NCBI RefSeq assembly: GCF_026967985.1
Contig: NZ_JAPVBJ010000001.1
Coordinates: forward strand, 427,493 to 491,492
DNA length: 64,000 nucleotides
Source of the DNA: Modestobacter sp. VKM Ac-2984
GTDB lineage: Bacteria; Actinomycetota; Actinomycetes; Mycobacteriales; Geodermatophilaceae
Reading direction: 5' to 3'
Position numbers and translations under genes: made by a program. The stretch's first letter is position 1, and the number at the start of each line of letters is the position of its first letter. The notes under the pieces were generated by a model. The model saw only the letters and a program-made list of their open reading frames with translations, did no database searches and was not told the origin of the DNA. Below are positions 18,950-27,467 of the stretch, in pieces.

Positions 18950-20173
18950 GTGAGCAACGACGCTTCCCCTGACTTCTACGCCCTCGACGACCTCCTGGAG
19001 CCGGAGGAGATCGAGCTGCGCGACCGGGTGCGCGACTTCTGCACGCGCGAGGTCACGCCGATCATCAACGACTACTGGGAGCGGGCGGAGTTCCCGTTCG
19101 AGCTCATCCCCAAGATGGCCGAGCTGGGCGTGGCCGGCGGCACGGTCGCCGGGTACGGCTCGGCCGGGATGAGCGCGGTCTCCGCCGGCCTGGTCGCCGC
19201 CGAGTGGGCCCGCGCCGACGGCAGCCTGGGCACCTTCTACGGGGTGCACAGCTTCCTGGCCATGCAGTCGATCGCCCTCCTCGGCGACGAGGAGCAGCGC
19301 GAGCGCTGGCTGCCGGCGATGGCCAAGATGGAGCTGATCGGCGCGTTCGGGCTGACCGAGCCCCAGCACGGTTCGGACGCCGTCGCCCTGGAGACCAGCG
19401 CCCGCCGGGACGGCGACGAGTGGGTGCTCAACGGGGCCAAGAAGTGGATCGGCAACGGCACGATCGCCGACCTGGTGCTCATCTGGGCCCGCGACGAGGA
19501 GGGGGCGGTCGGCGGCTACGTCGTCCCCAAGGGGTCGATCGGCTGGACCGCCACCCGGATGACCGGCAAGACCGCGCTGCGGGCGGTGTGGCAGGCCGAG
19601 ATCACCCTGGAGGACGTGCGGGTGCCGGCGGAGAACAAGCTGGCCAACTGCCGGTCGTTCAAGGACGTCTCGGTGGTCCTGGACCGCACCCGGTACACGG
19701 TGGCCTGGCGGGCGCTGGGCATCGCCGAGGCCGCCTACGAGCTGGCGCTGAAGCACACGATGCAGCGCGAGCAGTTCGGCCAGCCGATCGCCGGCTACCA
19801 GCTGGTGCAGGAGAAGCTGGCCCGGATGCTGGCCGAGATCACCAGCATGCAGCTGCTGAGCTGGCGGTTGAGCAAGCTCGCCGACGAGGGCCGGATGACG
19901 GCGGCCATGGCCTCGATGGCGAAGATGAACAACTGCAAGAAGGCGAGGCAGATCGTGGCGGACGCCCGGGACCTGTTCGGCGGCGACGGCATCCTGCTCG
20001 AGCACCACATCGCCCGCCACCACGCCGACATCGAGGCGATCTACACGTTCGAGGGCACCGACCACGTGCAGGCGCTCATCGTGGGCCGGGACATCACCGG
20101 CATCTCGGCGATCACCGGCCGCCGGACCCCGCGCGCCCAGGAGAAGCCGGCGGACACCCCGCAGTCGATCTAG
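18950..20173 (+). CDS. acyl-CoA dehydrogenase, glutaryl-CoA-dehydrogenase-like
   Basis: A 407-residue FAD flavoprotein. It has the FAD/acyl-CoA signature GLTEPQHGSDA, KKWIGNGTIADLVLIWAR, the HTMQREQFGQPIAGYQLVQ helix and the C-terminal YTFEGTDHVQALIVGRDITG. The catalytic Glu lies in TFEGT, as in glutaryl-CoA and isovaleryl-CoA enzymes, and GRxITG at the end is typical of glutaryl-CoA dehydrogenase. It would oxidatively decarboxylate glutaryl-CoA in Lys/Trp catabolism, though other acyl substrates are possible. The GTG at 18950 starts the conserved reading. Its last four bases overlap the convergent small gene. Confidence 0.88.
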   Translation: MSNDASPDFYALDDLLEPEEIELRDRVRDFCTREVTPIINDYWERAEFPFELIPKMAELGVAGGTVAGYGSAGMSAVSAGLVAAEWARADGSLGTFYGVHSFLAMQSIALLGDEEQRERWLPAMAKMELIGAFGLTEPQHGSDAVALETSARRDGDEWVLNGAKKWIGNGTIADLVLIWARDEEGAVGGYVVPKGSIGWTATRMTGKTALRAVWQAEITLEDVRVPAENKLANCRSFKDVSVVLDRTRYTVAWRALGIAEAAYELALKHTMQREQFGQPIAGYQLVQEKLARMLAEITSMQLLSWRLSKLADEGRMTAAMASMAKMNNCKKARQIVADARDLFGGDGILLEHHIARHHADIEAIYTFEGTDHVQALIVGRDITGISAITGRRTPRAQEKPADTPQSI

Positions 20174-20424
20174 CCGACCTGTCGCAGTGCCGGCGCCGTG
20201 CGGCGCCGGCACTCGGCGCAGGTGTCACGACCCCTGCTCATCCGCTCCCACTGCTGCGAGCCCCAGATCTGCACGATCGCCCCGCACACGGCGAGCTCCA
20301 CCTCCCCGTCGAGCTCGTCGGCGGGCCGGTGCGCCTCGACGGCGTGCCAGGACTTGGGCTGGTCGACCGGCTGGGCCCAGGATCGACGATCCGGCCGGGC
20401 GAATCCGACGGCGTAGCTGTCCAC
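20170..20424 (-). CDS. 84-aa hypothetical protein with CxxC
   Basis: Starts at GTG 20424 with AGGAAG five bases upstream. The product has a central WHAVEAHRPADELDGEVELAVCG stretch and a C-terminal RGRDTCAECRR motif that could be half of a zinc site with the earlier Cys. No family assigned. It resembles small actinobacterial proteins that follow larger metabolic genes. Confidence 0.6.
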   Translation of the reverse strand: MDSYAVGFARPDRRSWAQPVDQPKSWHAVEAHRPADELDGEVELAVCGAIVQIWGSQQWERMSRGRDTCAECRRRTAPALRQVG

Positions 20425-20522
20425 TGTCTTCCTGTGCCCCACGCCACACGAGGCCAATCATGGGGTGTCCCGTCACCGCGGCTCCCGCGCTACCGTCGAC
20501 GGCGACTGGAGGGGGTGTCCCG

Positions 20523-20825
20523 GTGGACCCGGTGAGCCTGGGCGTGGGTGCGCTGCTGATCGCCGTCGGTTTCGCGGCCGGCCGGCTGGGACGTCGCCGT
20601 CCGAGTGGCCCGCCGGTGCCCCAGGCCGTGTGCGCCTGCGGCCACCCGCTGAGCCAGCACGACCCCGAGCAGGGCACCTGCCACTCCGAGATCGCCCGGG
20701 ACGCCTACACCAAGCGCGGCAAGTGGGCCGGGCACACCTGGGTCGCCTGCAGCTGCCGCCAGTACATCGGCCCGCGGCCGATCGACGAGGTCTTCGCCCC
20801 GCGCCTGCTCCCCCCGTCGGACTGA
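20523..20825 (+). CDS. 100-aa membrane-anchored zinc-ribbon protein
   Basis: The N-terminus holds one transmembrane helix (LGVGALLIAVGFAAGRL), followed by a basic turn and a Cys/His cluster CACGHPLSQHDPEQGTCH...CSC that probably binds one zinc ion. GTG 20523 has GGAGGGG upstream at good spacing. Function unknown. It stands alone upstream of the glucosidase gene. Confidence 0.6.
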   Translation: MDPVSLGVGALLIAVGFAAGRLGRRRPSGPPVPQAVCACGHPLSQHDPEQGTCHSEIARDAYTKRGKWAGHTWVACSCRQYIGPRPIDEVFAPRLLPPSD

Positions 20826-20956
20826 TCTCTCCCGGCCGCTGACCGGCGCGACGTCCGGTCCCGGCGCGCCGGCTTGGCGAGATCCGCCAGAGACTGTGCT
20901 GCTCGTTCGTGACGAGCGCCACACAGTTTGCCCGGTCAGGTGCCGATGTTGAGGAC

Positions 20957-22588
20957 ATGTCACGTCGGCTCGCAACGATGCGGACCTCGACCGAGCAGCA
21001 GGTCGCGGCCCAGCGGTCCCCCTCGCCCTGGTGGCGGTCGGCCGTGGTCTACCAGGTCTACCTGCGGTCCTTCGCCGACGGCAACGGCGACGGGATCGGC
21101 GACCTGGCCGGCCTGCGCTCCCGGCTGCCCTACCTGTCCTGGCTCGGCGTCGACGCGCTGTGGATCAACCCGCACTACCCCTCCGGCGGGGCCGACGGCG
21201 GCTACGACATCTGTGACTACCGGGCGGTCGACCCCGACTACGGCGACGTCGCCGACCTGGAGGCCCTGGTCGCCGACGCCCGGCAGCTCGGGCTGCGCGT
21301 CGTGCTCGACGTCGTCCCGAACCACACCTCCGACCAGCACCCGTGGTTCTCCGCCGCGCTCGCCGACCCCGACTCCCCCGAGGCCTCCCGGTACCACTTC
21401 GCCCCGCCGTCGGAGGAGCCGCCGAACAACTGGCGCTCGCTGTTCGGCGGCCCCGCCTGGTCGCGGACCCCGGACGGTCGCTGGTACCTGCACCTGTTCG
21501 CCCCCGAGCAGCCGGACCTGAACTGGCGGGACCCGGCGGTGGCCGCCGACTTCGAGAAGACGCTCCGGTTCTGGCTCGACCGCGGGGTCAGCGGGTTCCG
21601 GGTCGACGTCGCCTACGGCCTGTTCAAGGACGCCGAGCTGCGGGACAACCCGGGCGCCTACTCCCCCACCCTGTTCGGGCACGGACCTGAGCAGGCGATG
21701 ACCTGGAACCAGCCCGAGGTGCACGACGTGTGGCGCCAGTGGCGGTCGGTCTGCGACGAGTACCCCGACACCATGCTGGTCGGCGAGGTCTGCCTGGCCG
21801 ACCTGGAGGAGGTCGCGCTGTACTCCCGGCCCGACGAGATGCACCAGTCCTTCTCCTTCCGGCTGCTCAAGTCCCCGTGGGACACCGCCGCCTTCGCCGA
21901 CGGCGTGCAGACCGCGCTCGACGCGTTCGGCCAGGTGGGCGCCCCGGTCTCCTGGGTGCTGGGGAACCACGACAAGGACCGGCAGGTCAGCCGCTTCGGC
22001 GGCGGCGCCCTGGGCACCGCCCGGGCCCGGGCCGCCGCGCTGCTGATGCTGGCGCTGCCCGGGTCGGCGTACCTGTACGCGGGCGACGAGCTGGGGCTGC
22101 CCCAGGCCGTGGTACCCGACGAGGCGAAGACCGACCCGATCTTCTTCCGCAGCGGCGGCGAGCGCCCCGGCCGCGACGGCTGCCGAGTCCCGATGCCGTG
22201 GAACGACTCCGCCGGCGTCGGCTTCTCCCCCGACGGCGCGGCCCAGCCGTGGCTGCCGATCCCGGCGGAGTGGAACGGCTACGCGGTCTCCGGCCAGACC
22301 CGGGACGGCGGCTCGATGCTGACCCTCTACCGGCGGGCGCTCGCCCTCCGTGCGGCCCACCCGGCACTGGGCTCCGGCGAGGCGACGGTGAGCACCCGCG
22401 GCGACGTCCTCACCGTCCGCTGTGTCGGGGACGAGGAAACGGTGCGCTGCGTGGTGAACATGGGCTCGACCACGGTGCTGGTCCGCTCCCGCGGTCAGGT
22501 GCTGCTCGCCTCCACCACCCGGGTGCACGCCTCGGCCGGCAGCATCGCCCTGCCGCCGAACACCGCCGTCTGGCTGACCGAGGAGTGA
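20957..22588 (+). CDS. GH13 alpha-glucosidase (oligo-1,6-glucosidase type)
   Basis: A 543-residue cytoplasmic glycoside hydrolase. The GH13 regions are in order: DVVPNHTS, GFRVDVAYG (nucleophile Asp), MLVGEV (acid/base Glu) and LGNHDKDR (third acid). The N-terminus WWRSAVVYQVYLRSFADGNGDGIGDLAGL and the ADGGYDICDY loop place it in the alpha-1,4/1,6-glucosidase group acting on short malto- or isomalto-oligosaccharides or sucrose-like substrates. The start is uncertain: ATG 20957 has GAGG close by; ATG 20978 has none. Confidence 0.9.
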   Translation: MSRRLATMRTSTEQQVAAQRSPSPWWRSAVVYQVYLRSFADGNGDGIGDLAGLRSRLPYLSWLGVDALWINPHYPSGGADGGYDICDYRAVDPDYGDVADLEALVADARQLGLRVVLDVVPNHTSDQHPWFSAALADPDSPEASRYHFAPPSEEPPNNWRSLFGGPAWSRTPDGRWYLHLFAPEQPDLNWRDPAVAADFEKTLRFWLDRGVSGFRVDVAYGLFKDAELRDNPGAYSPTLFGHGPEQAMTWNQPEVHDVWRQWRSVCDEYPDTMLVGEVCLADLEEVALYSRPDEMHQSFSFRLLKSPWDTAAFADGVQTALDAFGQVGAPVSWVLGNHDKDRQVSRFGGGALGTARARAAALLMLALPGSAYLYAGDELGLPQAVVPDEAKTDPIFFRSGGERPGRDGCRVPMPWNDSAGVGFSPDGAAQPWLPIPAEWNGYAVSGQTRDGGSMLTLYRRALALRAAHPALGSGEATVSTRGDVLTVRCVGDEETVRCVVNMGSTTVLVRSRGQVLLASTTRVHASAGSIALPPNTAVWLTEE

Positions 22589-22603
22589 TGCTGCTGGCCG
22601 AGG

Positions 22604-23035
22604 TCAGCGCAGCACGGAGGACAGCAGCAGGCTGGTCTCGCTGTTGAGGACGCCGTCGATCGACCGGATGCGGCCGAGGAGCCGGTCGAACTCCATCAGG
22701 TCACGGGTGCGGACCTCCGCGACGAGGTCCCAGCCCCCGTTGGTGGAGTGCAGCGCGTCGATCTCGGTGAAGCCCCGCAGCCGACGGATCACCGCGTCCG
22801 TCGAGCGGCCCTCCACCTCGATCAGCGTCACCGCCCGGACCTCACCGGCGACCGCGTCCTCCCGCACCCGCACGGTGAACCCGACGATGACGCCTTCGGC
22901 CACCAGGCGCTCCATCCGGCTGGTCACCGTGGCCCGGGTGATCCCGAGCCGGCGGGCGATCTCGGCGACGGGCGCGCGGCCGTCCTCGCGCAGGACGGCG
23001 AGCAGCCGACGATCGAGCTCGGTCAGCGCAACCAT
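22604..23035 (-). CDS. Lrp/AsnC family transcriptional regulator
   Basis: A 143-residue regulator with an AsnC-type N-terminal helix-turn-helix (LTELDRRLLAVLREDGRAPVAEIARRLGITRATVTSRMERL, about 5-50) and a C-terminal RAM ligand-binding domain ending SIDGVLNSETSLLLSSV. It is divergent from the leader-ORF/CtlX unit, a layout usual for local control by an amino-acid effector. Arginine, citrulline or ornithine would be logical effectors; this is inference. Confidence 0.9.
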   Translation of the reverse strand: MVALTELDRRLLAVLREDGRAPVAEIARRLGITRATVTSRMERLVAEGVIVGFTVRVREDAVAGEVRAVTLIEVEGRSTDAVIRRLRGFTEIDALHSTNGGWDLVAEVRTRDLMEFDRLLGRIRSIDGVLNSETSLLLSSVLR

Positions 23036-23058
23036 GCAGAAAGCCCAATCTCAGCGTC

Positions 23059-23086
23059 GATCCTGCGCATCCGAGCACACAGGATC
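23059..23086. promoter_or_regulatory. inverted repeat between AsnC gene and ctlX leader
   Basis: GATCCTG and CAGGATC are exact inverted 7-mers spaced by 14 bases, centred in the 122-bp divergent region. It is a candidate site for the neighbouring AsnC-type regulator; spacing does not prove binding. Confidence 0.4.
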
Positions 23087-23157
23087 GCACTGATCGTTCG
23101 TTGCGTGTGCACATCGTCCGTTCCTAGCCTTGAGGTACCGCTGACAGGAAGGCTCGG

Positions 23158-23241
23158 ATGACTGCGCTCGTCGACGTCCGCACCACGATCCGCCGGCTCT
23201 CCGCCGCCCAGATCGCCGTCGTCGTCCCGGTCGGAGCCTGA
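23158..23241 (+). CDS. 27-aa leader ORF upstream of ctlX
   Basis: ATG 23158 with AGGAAGG upstream at ideal spacing; the frame ends in TGA at 23239-23241, and the A of that stop is the first base of the next ATG (TGATG). The peptide is MTALVDVRTTIRRLSAAQIA plus seven residues. Four Arg codons in 27 suggest a possible attenuation or coupling role in an arginine/citrulline gene. It may instead be a chance upstream frame. Confidence 0.5.
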   Translation: MTALVDVRTTIRRLSAAQIAVVVPVGA

Positions 23242-24257
23242 TGGCGGTGCCGGCACAGGCACCGGGTGCCGTCGTGCTCATCCGGCCGCACCACTTCCGG
23301 CCCAACGAGCTGACCCGGGTCGACAACGCCTTCCAGTCACTGCCCGCCGGACCGGACGCCGCCGGTGTCGCCGCCCGGGCGCGGGACGAGGTGACCCGGC
23401 TCGCCGAGACGCTGGAGGCGGCGGGGGTGGTCGTGCACCTCTTCGACGACCACGCGCCCGACCGCCCGGACAGCGTCTTCCCGAACAACTGGCTGTCGAC
23501 CCACCCCGACGGGCGGGTGGCCCTCTACCCGATGTTCGCCGTCAACCGGCGCAGCGAACGACGCGCCGACGTCCTCCAGCTGCTCGAGGACCGGTACCGC
23601 GTGACGCAGGTCGTGGACTTCTCCGACATGGAGCGGGACGGGCTGTTCCTCGAGTCGACCGGCGCCATGGTGCTCGACCACCGGGAGCGGGTCGCCTACG
23701 TCTCCCGTTCCCACCGGGCACACCCCCGGGCACTGGCGCGGTTCTGCGCGACGTTCGGCTACGAGGCGCTGCTGTTCGACACGGCCGACGCCGAGGGCCG
23801 GGCGGTCTACCACACCAACGTGCTCATGTCGGTCGGCAGCGCGGTGGCGCTCGTCGGCCTCGGGATGATCAGCACGCCCGTCGACCGAGCTCGGGTGGTC
23901 GACCGGCTGACCGCGACGGGGCGGGACGTCATCGAGCTCTCCGAGCACCAGGTCCGCGAGTTCGCCGGCAACGCCATCGAGCTGACCGGCCGCGACGGGC
24001 CGGCGCTGGCGCTGTCCGCCCGGGCCGCCGCCAGCCTCACCCCCGAGCAGCGCCGGCGGATCGAGGCGACCACCCAGCTGCTGCCGGTGGCCGTGCCGAC
24101 GGTCGAGCTGGCGGGCGGATCGGTGCGCTGCATGATCGCCGGGGTGCACCTCACGCCGCGAGCAGTGGAGCTGGTGCGCGGACCACTGTTCGGCGCACGT
24201 CCGGGTCAGGCGCGGGTGCCCCTCGGGGCCGTGACGACGCCCATCGACCACCTGTAG
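23241..24257 (+). CDS. ctlX: citrulline utilization hydrolase CtlX-type (amidinotransferase superfamily)
   Basis: A 338-residue guanidino-group-modifying enzyme fold. Recognisable segments are IRPHHFRPNELTRVDNAFQ, FPNNWLSTHPDG, FLESTGAMVLDH, YHTNVLMSVG (catalytic His region), EFAGNAIEL and the C-terminal GGSVRCMIAGVHL holding the nucleophilic Cys. It is predicted to hydrolyse the ureido group of citrulline to ornithine, or a close relative of that reaction. Translation is coupled to the leader ORF; a divergent AsnC-type gene probably regulates it. Arginine deiminase or dimethylarginine hydrolase activity is less likely. Confidence 0.85.
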   Translation: MAVPAQAPGAVVLIRPHHFRPNELTRVDNAFQSLPAGPDAAGVAARARDEVTRLAETLEAAGVVVHLFDDHAPDRPDSVFPNNWLSTHPDGRVALYPMFAVNRRSERRADVLQLLEDRYRVTQVVDFSDMERDGLFLESTGAMVLDHRERVAYVSRSHRAHPRALARFCATFGYEALLFDTADAEGRAVYHTNVLMSVGSAVALVGLGMISTPVDRARVVDRLTATGRDVIELSEHQVREFAGNAIELTGRDGPALALSARAAASLTPEQRRRIEATTQLLPVAVPTVELAGGSVRCMIAGVHLTPRAVELVRGPLFGARPGQARVPLGAVTTPIDHL

Positions 24258-24349
24258 TCGCGGACCGCGGCCTCACCAGGGAGGACTGCCGCATCGACGT
24301 CCGGCGGCCGACATGCTTACCTCCGCTGCAGGTCGGGCACCCGATCGTC

Positions 24350-26416
24350 GTGCACCCGACCCGTTCCACCCCCCGATCCGGCGAGTCCGGCACCCCGGGA
24401 CCGCCCCTGGTCCTGCGGCTGGACGACCCGCGGGCCGGCGACCCGGCGCTCACCGGCGCCAAGGCCGCGGCGCTCGCGGTGGCCGCTCGGGCCGGGCTGC
24501 CCGTGCTCCCGGGCTTCGTGCTGACCACCACGGCGGTCGAGCACCTGGCCGGCGGCCAGCCGTGGCCGTCCACGCTGCAGGACGCCTGGCGCGACGTCTC
24601 CGCAGACGGCACCCGCTCCCTCGTGGTCCGCAGCAGCTCCACCGTCGAGGACCTCGGCGAGTCCTCGATGGCCGGCCGGTTCGAGTCGGTCGTCGGGGTG
24701 CGCGGCGCGGAGGCTTTCCGCGACGCCGTGGACCTGGTCATCGCCTCCCGGGAGCGAGCGGCGGCCGGCTCGGATGCGCTCACCGGGCGGGAGCCGCTGG
24801 CCGTGCTGGTACAGCCGCTGTTGTCGGCGGCGTCCGGTGGGGTGCTCTTCGGCATCGACCCGGTGTCGGGGCGGGAGGACCGGATCGTCGTGGCCGCCGT
24901 GACGGGCGGCCCGGACCGGTTGGTCAGCGGAGAGGTGGCGGGCAGCCGGTACGAGCTCGACCCCGAGGGACGACGCATCTCGTTCACCGTCGGATCCGGC
25001 GGCGCACGACTGCGGCGCCGGCAGCTGCGGGAGCTGGCGCGGCTGGCGGCTCGCGCGGCCGCGCTCTTCGGCGGCCCGCAGGACGTCGAGTGGGGGTTGG
25101 GGGACGACGGCCGGCTGCGACTGCTGCAGAGTCGGCCGGTCACCGCCGAGTCCCGGGGCCGACCGACCGGGCCGGTGCTGGGGCCCGGCCCGGTCGCCGA
25201 GACCTTCCCCGAGCCGCTGCAGCCCCTCGAGGTCGACCTGTGGGTCGACCCGCTGCGCGAGGCGCTGGGCCGTGCGCTGGTCCTGGCCGGCACGGCCACC
25301 GCCGCCGCGGTGGACGCCTCGCCCCTGGTGCCGGTGCTGGCGGGCCGGGTGGCCGTCGACCTGGACCTGCTCGAGCCGCGCAGCGGGTCCCCGGGCCTGC
25401 GGGAGCGGCTGGACCCCCGGCCCCGGCTGCGGCGGCTGCACGCCTCCTGGCGGGTGGGTCGGCTGCGTTCGGCCCTGCCGGCGCTGGCGCGGGACGTGGT
25501 GGACGCCGCGGACGCCGCCCTGGTCGAGGTCCCGGCGCTGCCCGACCTCGACGACCGGCAACTGGTGGCGCTGCTGTACCGACTGCGCCCGGCCCTGGTC
25601 TCGGTGCACGCCCACGAGCTCCTGGTGGGGCTGCTCGTGGACCCTCGGGCGCCGCGGACCACCGGGGCGACCACGGCGCTCCGGGTGCTGGCGAACGCCC
25701 GCCGGGCCGGGCTCGCCGATCCGGACATCGTCGCCGAGCACCCGGTGGTGCTCGCGCTGGCGGCCCCGCAGGTGGCCGCCTCGCCCACGCTCCCCCCCGG
25801 CGTGCAGGCCCCCGAGGGAGCCCCACCGGGCGACGACGGCGAGCCCGGCGTGCTGCGGGAGGCGCTCCGGCTGCGCGCCCGCTGGCTCCAGGAGGCAGGC
25901 GCCCGGGCCGCCTGGGTGCTCGGCGAGCGGCTCGCCGCCGCCGGGCGGCTGCCCCGACCGGAGGACGTCCGCGGCGTGCGGCTGGCCGAGCTCACCGCTG
26001 CGGCGGACGACGAGGGGACGGAGCTCACCCCCCGCCCGGTCGTCCCCGGCGAGCCGCTGCCGGCGCGGTTCCGGATGAGCGACACGGGCCGCCCGGTGCC
26101 GGTGGCCGGCGGCGCCGGCGCGACCGGCGCGGGTGGCGGCACCGGCACCGGCCCGGTGCACCAGGGCGAGGACCCACCGGAGGGCGCGGTGCTCGTGGTC
26201 CGGACGCTGGACCCCGGCCTCGCGCCCCTGCTCCCCCGGCTGGCCGGCCTGGTCGCCGAGACGGGGAGCGTCCTGGCGCACCTGGCGATCCTGGCCCGCG
26301 AGTCGGGGGTGCCCACCGTCGTGGGGCTGCCCGACGCGCTGGAGGAGTTCCCGCCCGGCACCGTGGTCCGGGTCGACGGCGCCACCGGTGAGGTCACGAA
26401 GCAGGAGGCACCGTGA
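24350..26416 (+). CDS. PEP/pyruvate-binding phosphotransferase, rifampin-phosphotransferase-shaped
   Basis: A 688-residue protein in three parts. An N-terminal ATP-grasp PPDK/PEP-synthase domain (about 20-265) shows LTGAKAAALAVAARAGLPVLPGF, LVVRSSSTVEDLGESSMAGRFES and the QDVEWGLG...LLQSRPV ending. A central region (about 265-600) is rich in Arg/Leu helices and unassigned. A C-terminal swivelling phosphohistidine domain has the His in SVLAHLAILARESGVPTVVG (about residue 644). The PEP-binding TIM barrel of true PEP synthase is absent. This order (ATP, substrate, His) is that of rifampin phosphotransferase Rph, though shorter, so it may phosphorylate an unknown small molecule. GTG 24350 start; coupled to two membrane-protein genes. 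Confidence 0.78.
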   Translation: MHPTRSTPRSGESGTPGPPLVLRLDDPRAGDPALTGAKAAALAVAARAGLPVLPGFVLTTTAVEHLAGGQPWPSTLQDAWRDVSADGTRSLVVRSSSTVEDLGESSMAGRFESVVGVRGAEAFRDAVDLVIASRERAAAGSDALTGREPLAVLVQPLLSAASGGVLFGIDPVSGREDRIVVAAVTGGPDRLVSGEVAGSRYELDPEGRRISFTVGSGGARLRRRQLRELARLAARAAALFGGPQDVEWGLGDDGRLRLLQSRPVTAESRGRPTGPVLGPGPVAETFPEPLQPLEVDLWVDPLREALGRALVLAGTATAAAVDASPLVPVLAGRVAVDLDLLEPRSGSPGLRERLDPRPRLRRLHASWRVGRLRSALPALARDVVDAADAALVEVPALPDLDDRQLVALLYRLRPALVSVHAHELLVGLLVDPRAPRTTGATTALRVLANARRAGLADPDIVAEHPVVLALAAPQVAASPTLPPGVQAPEGAPPGDDGEPGVLREALRLRARWLQEAGARAAWVLGERLAAAGRLPRPEDVRGVRLAELTAAADDEGTELTPRPVVPGEPLPARFRMSDTGRPVPVAGGAGATGAGGGTGTGPVHQGEDPPEGAVLVVRTLDPGLAPLLPRLAGLVAETGSVLAHLAILARESGVPTVVGLPDALEEFPPGTVVRVDGATGEVTKQEAP

Positions 26417-26955
26417 AGAAGCTGAGCTGGCTCCTCGCCGTCGTCACGTTGCTGGCCTCGGGCGGCTACGTGCTGGTCTACGTGTACCGGTGGGAGTGGC
26501 ACCGCGCCCAGCTGGTCGGCATCCTCTTCCTCGCCCTCCTGGTGGGGCTCAGCGCCGCGCTCGTGCTGCGCCGACTCGGCCAACTGGAGGGCACCCGGCG
26601 CCAGCCCGCGGGCCGGGTCCCCGAGCCGCTGCAGCGGCTGCGGGCCGCGCCGGTGGAGTCGCCGCCCTTCCGGTGGCTGCGGCCCGAGGACCTGGACCGG
26701 ACGCACATCTTCATCCCCGTCCTGCTCGGGGGCGGGGTGCTCGTCTCCGGGATCGCCTGGCTGGTCGAGCGGCTGGCCGGCGCCTCCGCCCGGGCCGGCG
26801 TGGAGGAGGAGCTCGCCGCCTCGCTGCGCGACATCGCCTTCCCCGGTGAGCCGCTGGTGCCCTCCCGCGCCGAGGCGCTAGCTGCTCCCGCCACGACCAG
26901 TGACCCGGCGGTGCGGTTGCTGCTGGGTCCCCCGGCTGCGGGCGGGCCGCGGTGA
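26413..26955 (+). CDS. membrane protein, operon with phosphotransferase
   Basis: A 180-residue protein with two N-terminal transmembrane helices (about 5-22 and 33-52), a cytoplasmic loop, a third helix (IFIPVLLGGGVLVSGIAWLVERL, about 98-121) and a disordered tail. Its GTG start overlaps the upstream stop (GTGA) and its end overlaps the next start, so the three genes are tightly coupled. No domain is recognised. Confidence 0.7.
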   Translation: MKKLSWLLAVVTLLASGGYVLVYVYRWEWHRAQLVGILFLALLVGLSAALVLRRLGQLEGTRRQPAGRVPEPLQRLRAAPVESPPFRWLRPEDLDRTHIFIPVLLGGGVLVSGIAWLVERLAGASARAGVEEELAASLRDIAFPGEPLVPSRAEALAAPATTSDPAVRLLLGPPAAGGPR

Positions 26956-27365
26956 GACGGCCGCTGGCCTGGCTGGCTCTCGCGGCGGTGGTGGGCGTCG
27001 GGGTGCTGCTGCTGCGCGCGGAGTTGATGACCGTGGAGCTCGAGACGCCAGAGGGGTCGTTCACCGACGTCGTCGTCGCCGCGGAGGTCAAGCAGGAGGA
27101 CGACCCGGACGCCGTCCGGGAGGAGATGACCCGTGGCCTGGTGAGCACCTGCCGCCTGCTGGTGAACGCCGACGTGGTGGCCGAGTCCTTCCGGGCCGTG
27201 GAGCCGGGCGTCTTCGCCTTCCGCCTGCGGCCGGGGCTGGACGAGTTCGACGTGCGAGAGCTGCGCGGCTGCCTGTCCGACGCGCGGGTCCAGCACCTGC
27301 TGGTCGACGTCCTGCACCTGCAGACCGTCACATCCGCCGACGGGGTGGATGCGCCCGACCGGTGA
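26952..27365 (+). CDS. membrane-anchored hypothetical protein
   Basis: A 137-residue protein with one N-terminal anchor helix (LAWLALAAVVGVGVLLL) and an extracytoplasmic domain containing two Cys (CRLL and RGCLSD) that could form a disulfide. Segment VKQEDDPDAVREEMTRGLVSTCRLLVNADV suggests a small alpha/beta domain. Family unknown. Last gene of the coupled three-gene operon. Confidence 0.68.
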   Translation: MRRPLAWLALAAVVGVGVLLLRAELMTVELETPEGSFTDVVVAAEVKQEDDPDAVREEMTRGLVSTCRLLVNADVVAESFRAVEPGVFAFRLRPGLDEFDVRELRGCLSDARVQHLLVDVLHLQTVTSADGVDAPDR

Positions 27366-27467
27366 CACGCCCGGCAGCGCGCGGCCCGCGGCAACTGGAA
27401 CACCGCGGCGAGGACCGGGCGTTGTCCTCAGCAACGCGCACCCGGACTCCTGGAGGTAGACCGCCTC

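Noticed and set aside
24151-26706. 851-codon open frame antisense to the phosphotransferase gene
   Set aside because: Arg/Ser/Pro-rich translation with no domain; a GC-bias shadow of a real gene on the other strand.
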